A DNA stretch of 64,000 nucleotides. Source: Stomorhina lunata. Lineage: Eukaryota > Arthropoda > Insecta > Diptera > Rhiniidae. The notes below the pieces were generated by a model. It did no database searches, was not told the origin of the DNA, and saw only the letters and a program-made list of their open reading frames with translations. Both the position numbers and the translations under genes were made by a program. The DNA lies in contig OW121743.1 of the NCBI GenBank assembly GCA_933228675.1, positions 56,835,406 to 56,899,405 of the forward strand. The letters run 5' to 3'. Positions 57,961-64,000 of this stretch are shown piece after piece. Every line of letters begins with the position of its first letter. Positions within the stretch are counted from its first letter, which is position 1.

Positions 57961-59729
57961 GAAAAAACCTTTTTGTACCCATTTCAGGCTGACCTCGTTC
58001 TTGATATTGCTTACAATATAAAACACAATAAAAATAAATAAGTAGAAAAGCAAGAGGAAATGCTGACTTTAGCAATTTTCATGACATCATTTGTTTGAAT
58101 GTAAATATGCGTTTATACTTATGACCCCAAGTGTGTGTGTGTGTGTGTGTATTAGTTTGTACATCAAAGGACATACTATCATGACAGTTACTGTGTATCT
58201 GTCTTTGTATTTTCTTTATTAAGTTGAGTAAAGGAATTTTAGTACAAAATATATTCTAGGATCTTAGTAAATCTTTGTTTAAAGCACCCATTGACACTGA
58301 GTGGAGTGGAGTTAAGTTGAGTATGAGTATTAAGAATCTCTATAAATATAAAAATGTTTATTAGTGTATGATTATAAGTCCGCTATATTTAGTTAACCCC
58401 TAGTAACCATTTCAATATGTTCTCTTGACACATTTAAACAAACACACACATACATACACATTTGAAGACTAATACTTAGATTCCCTTCAAATACATCCAG
58501 CACGTATTTATTATAGTCATTGCTTATGCGATGTTAAGCCATCCTTGACAGTAATCGTGTCCTTGTATTATGTCGCATACTTACGCATATAAATAATGAC
58601 TGAAGTATAATTTTTCTCTTTCTCCTTCTGTTGTTGTTGGATCCTAGAGCAAATATAATAAAACAACGAAAGATTCAGAGGTCCTTTTATATTGGAACTT
58701 CTGTTTTTAGGAAGCAAATGCCACCGCACAACAAACAAACAAACAACAATCGAATCGAAGCAACCAACCATGGAAAATTTATTTGTTGTGATATTTTTTA
58801 GCTTGTTTTATGTGTTTTTCTTTTTCCTTCTTGTTTTGTGAGCTTTTCTTTTAGCATTTGTTGGTTTAGTTATAGAAATTAAGAATATAATGTATGTTTG
58901 TGTCTGCAGAAAATATAGTCTAGCTTAGAGCTGAACAGATCTCTTTGGTGAAGAATTTTTTGTAGCTTTGTCAGTAGTAGGGTCAGTAGGAAATTTGTCG
59001 GAATAATATTTTTCTTTTATAAAATTTTTTAGTAGAAATGTTTCGTCGTAATCATTTGCTTCAGAAAAAAAAAATTAAGTCAACACAAAACAAAACAACC
59101 CTATTGGATTAACACCACTGATGAAGTGTATATTATAGTTACGAACAACCCACCAACAACAGAAGTAGTGAAGAATTTAAATTAGAATTAGAGTAATGCA
59201 ATAAGTTCTGTACCCCTATGAACACTTCGTAAGCGTTTATAGGAGCTATCTGTGGAGATTATAGGAAAAAAAGATGTCCAAGAAAATTCTGAAGTTAATT
59301 CGGGTCGAGTTCTAATTAAGGGTAAATTGTCAAATTAGTTTTAGTTTATTACAAGGAGTAGGCAGCCCATACCACCAGTAGCCGATGAATTTTTTTAATT
59401 TTTGTAAATACCACGATCATTAATAAAGCTCGTGAAAACGAGTATTAAAATCATTCAGTTGGAATTTGGATGCTAACAGAGTTGGTTGGTGCCGCTTTGT
59501 TAAAGAAAATACAAAAACAAAATGGGCAAGAAACAAATCAAAATCCAATTTATAGCAACAAAATATATGGTTCGAGAGAACAAAGAAATATAATCTCCAA
59601 CATTGTTGCCACTACACTATTATTTTTGTATACATTGGAAAAATTTCTTAAAATATTTGGAATATTTTTCAAAATTAAATAAATTCTAATATTAAATAAA
59701 CAATTTAAGATATTTTAATTTTTTTTTAG
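57961..59729. other. Unassigned sequence with (GT)n
   Basis: A (GT)n run lies at 58131-58150. No gene, transposon end or RNA is recognised. The ORF at 59470-59682 has no domain. Confidence 0.5.
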
Positions 59730-62700
59730 ATATTTTTATTCCAAAAATTTTTTTGTAGACAAATTTTTAATAAAAATATTTTTCTTTGAAAACTTGTTCG
59801 CTAAAAATCATATTTTAGAGCAGATTTTTCGATGAAAATATTTTTCTGTAACAATTTTCAATAAAAATATTTTTATAACAAAAAATGTTCAAATCTTCTA
59901 TAGAAAAATTTTTGATAAAAAAATTTTCTATAGAAAAAATTTTGATAAAAAAAATCTTCTATAGAAAAATTTTTGATAAAAAAATTTTCTATAGAAAAAA
60001 TTTTGATAAACAAAAGTCTAGAAAAAAATGTTTGATAAAAAAATTTTCTGTAGAAAATTTTTGATAAAAGAATTTTCTGTAGAAAAATCTTTGATAAAAA
60101 ATTTTCTGTAGAAAAATTTTAGATAAAAAATTTTCTGTAGAAAAATTTTTGATAAAAAAAAAATTCTGTAGAAAAATTTTTGATAAAAAAAATTTTCTTT
60201 ACAAAAATTTTTGGTTAAAAAATTTTCTATAGAAACATTTTTAATAAAAAAAAATTTCTATAGAAAAATTTTTGATAAAAAATTTTTTATAGAAAAATTT
60301 TTGGCTAAAAAATTTTCTATAGAAAAATTTTTGATAAAAAAAATTTTCTATAGAAAAATTTTTGATAAAAAAATTTTCTATAGAATAATTTTTGATAGAA
60401 AAAATTTTTGATAAAAAATTTGATTAAAAAATTTTCTATAGGAAAATTTTTGATAAAAAAAATTTCTATAGAAAAATCTTTGAAAAAAAATTGTTTCTAT
60501 AGAAAAATTTTTGATAAAAAATTTTCTATAAAAAAATTTTTGATAAAAACATTTTCTATAATAAAATTTTTGATTAAAAAATTTTCTATAGAAAAATTTT
60601 GGATAAAAAAATGTTCTATAGAAAAATGTTTGAAATAAAACTTTTCTATAGAAAAATTTTTAATTAAATAATTTTTGATAAAAAAAATTTCTATAGAAAC
60701 ATTTTCTATACAAAAATTTTTGATAAAAAAATTTTCTGTAGAAAAATTTTTGATAAAAAAGTTTTCTGTAGAAGAATTTTTTATAAAAAAATTTTCTATA
60801 GAAAAATTTTGGGAAAAAAATTTTCTGTAGAAAACTTTTTGATAAAAAAATTTCTATAGAAAATTTTTGATAAAAAAAATTTCTGTAGAAAAATGTTTGA
60901 TAAAAAAATTTTCTGTAGAAAAACGTTTGATAAAAAAAATTTCTGTAGAAAAATTTTTAATAAAAAAAAATTCTGTAGAAAATTTTTTGATAAAAAAAAT
61001 TTTCTTTACAAAAATTTTTGGTTAAAAAATTTTTGGTTAAAAAATTTTCTATAGAAAAATTTTTGATAAAAAAAATTTTCTATAGAAAAATTTCTGATAA
61101 AAAAATTTTCTATAGAATAATTTTTGATAGAAAAATTTTCTATAGAATAATTTTTGATAGAATAATTTTTGATAAAAAAAATTTTTGATAAAAAATTTGA
61201 TTAAAAAATTTTCTATAGGAAAATTTTTGATAAAAAAAATTTCTATAGAAAAATCTTTGAAAAAAAATTGTTTCTATAGAAAAATTTTTGATAAAAATTT
61301 TTCTATAAAAAAATTTTTGATAAAAACATTTTCTATAATAAAATTTTTGATTAAAAAATTTTCTATAGAAAAATTTTTGATAAAAAAATGTTCTATAGAA
61401 AAATGTTTGATATAAAAATTTTCTATGGAAAAATTTTTAATTTAAAAATTTTTGATAAACAAATTTTCTATAGAAACATTTTCTATACAAAAATTTTTGA
61501 TAAAAACATTTTCTGTAGAAAAATTTTTGATAAAAAAGTTTTCTGTAGAAAAATTTTTTATAAAAAATTTTCTTTAGAAAAATTTTGGGAAAAAAATTTA
61601 TGTAGAAAAATTTTTGAAAAAAAAAATTTCTGTAGAAAAATGTTTGATAAAAAAATTTTCTGTAGCAAAATGTTTGATAAAAAAATTTTCTGTAGAAAAA
61701 CGTTTGATAAAAAAATTTTCTGTAGAAAAATGTTTGATAAAAAAATTTTCTGTAGAAAAATGTTTGATAAAAAAATTTTCTGTAGAAAAATTTTCGATTA
61801 AAAAAAAAAATTCTGTAGAAAATTTTTTGATAAAAAAAATTTTCTTTACAAAAATTTTGGGTTAAAAAATTTTCTATAGAAAAATTTTTGATAAAAAATT
61901 TTCTATAGAAAAATTTTTGATAAAAAATTTTTGATAGAAAAATTTTTGGCTAAAAAATTTTCTATAGAAAAATTTTTGATAAAAAATTTTTAACAGAAAA
62001 ATTTCTGGCTAAAAATTTTTCTATAGAAAAATTTTTGATAAAAAAAATTTTCTATAGAAAAATTTTTGATAAAAAAATTTTCTATAGAATAATTTTTGAT
62101 AGAAAAATTTTCTATAGAATAATTTTTGATAGAAAAATTTTCTATAGAAAAATTTTTGATAAAAAATTTGATTAAAAAATTTTCTATAGGAAAATTTTTG
62201 ATAAAAAAAATTTCTATAGAAAAATCTTTGAAAAAAAAAAATTGTTTCTATCGAAAAATTTTTGATTAAAAATTTTCTATAAAAAAATTTTTGATAAAAA
62301 CATTTTCTATAATAAAATTTTTGATTAAAAAATTTTCTATAGAAAAATTTTTGATAAAAAAATGTTCTATAGAAAAATGTTTGATATAAAAATTTTCTAT
62401 AGAAAAATTTTTAATTAAACAATTTTTGATAAAAAAATTTTCTATAGAAACATTTTCTATACAAAAATTTTTGATAAAAAAATTTTCTGTAGAAAAATTT
62501 TTGATAAAAAAGTTTTCTGTAGAAAAATTTTTTATAAAAAATTTTCTTTAGAAAAATTTTGGGAAAAAAATTTTATGTAGAAAAATTTTTGAAAAAAAAA
62601 ATTTCTATAGAAAATTTTTGATAAAAAAATTTCTGTAGAAAAATGTTTGATAAAAAAATTTTCTGTAGAAAAATTTTTGATAAAAAAATTTTCTGTAGAA

Positions 62701-63255
62701 AAGTTTTTGATAAAAAAATTTTCTATAGAAAATATTTGATAAAAAAGTTTTCTGTAGAAAGATTTTTTATAAAAAAATTTTCTATAGAAAAATTTTAGGA
62801 AAAAAATTTTCTGTAGAAATATTTTTGATAAAAAAATTTTCTATAGAAAATTTTTGATAAAAAAATGTTCTGTAGAAAATTTTTGATAAAAAATTTTCTA
62901 TAGAAAATTTTTGATAAAAAAATTTCTGTAGAAAAATTTTTGATAAAAAAATTTTCTGTAGAAAAATTTTAGGAAAAAAATTTTCTGTAGAAAAATTGTT
63001 GATAAAAAAATTTTCTATAGAAAATTTTTGATAAAAAAATTTCTGTAGAAAAATTTTTGAAAAAAAATTTCTGTAGAAAAATGTTTGATAAAAAAATTTT
63101 CTGTAGAAAAATGTTTGATAGAAAAAATTTCTGTAGAAAAATTTTTGATACAAAAATTTTTTATAGAAAATTTTTGATAAAAAAAATTTCTATAGAAAAA
63201 TTTTTGAATAAAAAAATTTTCTATAGAAGCATTTTTGATAAAAAAAATGTTTATC
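59730..63255. repeat. ~30-bp array, TTTTTGATAAA linker variant, with large blocks
   Basis: AAAATTTTCTATAG, AAAAATTTTTGAT and a variable A run. Blocks of about 0.8-1 kb are repeated: the marker GATAAAAAATTTGATTAAAA is at 60410, 61187 and 62158 (steps of 777 and 971 bp), with the same succession of variant units after it. FSIEKFLIKK-type ORFs are artefacts. Confidence 0.95.
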
Positions 63256-63276
63256 AACAAATTTTCTATGGTAAAA

Positions 63277-63542
63277 TAAGTAAAATTTTAAACATTTTTC
63301 TAAGAGTTACATATCTTAAGAATAAAATTAGCTATAAACCATAAAAATCAGTTTAAAAATGTGAATTTTATTACCAATTTACCACAGGTACCCAATATTG
63401 CAATACAATCAACCTCACAGATGACCATAAGATTTCATTAGGTAATGAAGCTAAAATACAACGATTTTTATGGTTTATAGCTTATTTTATTCTTAAGATA
63501 TGTAGCTCTTAGAAAAATGTTTAAAATGTTAAAATTTTACTT
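63277..63542. repeat. Long inverted repeat / hairpin (~72-80-bp arms)
   Basis: 63277-63348 and 63463-63542 are complements apart from about three substitutions and one roughly 9-nt insertion. Arm landmarks are ACATTTTTCTAAGAG, ACATATCTTAAGAATAAAAT and GCTATAAACCATAAAAATC. The 114-bp spacer is unique. It could be a MITE or a hairpin RNA locus. It borders the satellite end. Confidence 0.85.
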
Positions 63543-63545
63543 TAT

Positions 63546-64000
63546 CTTTTTTTTAATTACATTTTTATGCTGAAAAAAATTATGAATTTCGCACGAAAAA
63601 AATTTTTCTCCATTAATTTCTAAATAACTCCAAAACGATAAGAGATACAGAAAAATTATATTAGATTAAAATAAATGCAATTTTGTTATGCATCTTCAAG
63701 TGTTTTAATTTTGAAAATCGGATGAGTCGTTCTCGAGTTAGAACGAAATAGGGCTCCGTACCTGACTAATTTAAGGGAAAAAATTTGCCACGCCCATAAA
63801 AAAAAAACCAGATCTGATGGAAAAAACCGACAACGGATCTGAGTTTAGCGCATCAAAATCCATGTAGTCCACATCGTTTTATTAAAAGGGGGATTTGGCT
63901 GCAGAGCAGTGTTATTTGATCAAAATTTAATAAAATATTTGCTCTTGCGTGGTCACATTATTAAAATTTTTATTTGCTGGCAAATGATTTTGTTTTCTTC
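63546..64000. other. Probable dispersed-repeat sequence, unassigned
   Basis: Contains ACTCCAAAACGATAAGAGAT and CGGATGAGTCGTTCTCGAG, words that look like transposon-derived text in flies, but no second copy is in the window. No ORF. The window ends here. Confidence 0.4.

Overview
The window looks like non-coding, repeat-dominated chromosomal DNA of a higher fly, probably a calyptrate (muscoid) dipteran. The reasons are the very high A+T content, the kinds of transposon present (IS630-Tc1-mariner elements, a non-LTR retrotransposon with ORF1 and ORF2, foldback elements), and dispersed repeats that resemble ones I remember from muscoid flies. The host assignment is inference. I recognise no host protein-coding gene. 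Every credible protein belongs to a mobile element, and the long ORFs across the satellites come from the repeat period.

Layout: 1-2725 is a 29-bp AT-rich tandem array. 3765-7800 is a 31-bp array broken by a 1.8-kb terminal-inverted-repeat transposon (3989-5798, encoding a DUF7869-like transposase fragment) and by a roughly 190-bp element carrying a hammerhead ribozyme (6217-6408). 8690-12590 holds 28-bp and 30-bp arrays, followed by a second, inverted copy of the ribozyme element (12592-12785). 13901-18755 is a mobile element with a 9-bp target duplication whose body is about 225 copies of a 21-bp repeat. 20537-23470 is a large foldback element. 24250-25010 is a 105-bp minisatellite. 30281-33327 is about 508 copies of the hexamer GCCATA, with decayed relatives on each side. 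34855-35632 is a TIR element containing a tRNA-like SINE, and a related empty site lies near 23.5 kb. 35905-36522 is a mariner cut off by a LINE (36523 to about 41.1 kb). 42936-44239 and 53268-54087 are two dead copies of another mariner. 45433-46221, 52526-53266, 41890-42297 and 20158-20536 are copies of one dispersed element, and 49505-51892 is a relative. 46292-49017 repeats the 29-bp array of the left edge. 55150-57960 and 59730-63255 are further arrays, and 63277-63542 is a long near-perfect hairpin.

Two threads link the parts. First, most of the arrays share one 14-bp palindrome, TTTTCTATAGAAAA, joined by different linkers and periods (21, 28, 30 and 31 bp), so they look like one satellite superfamily that spread and diversified. 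Second, mobile elements have used these arrays both as landing sites (the DUF7869-like element and both ribozyme elements) and as cargo (the 21-bp array inside a transposon with a target duplication).

The most interesting item is the pair of hammerhead ribozymes. Every conserved core position is present in both copies, with a stem III so short and self-complementary that it would be expected to work best as a dimer. This design is known from Penelope-like elements and retrozymes. All calls were made by eye; no database or folding program was run.
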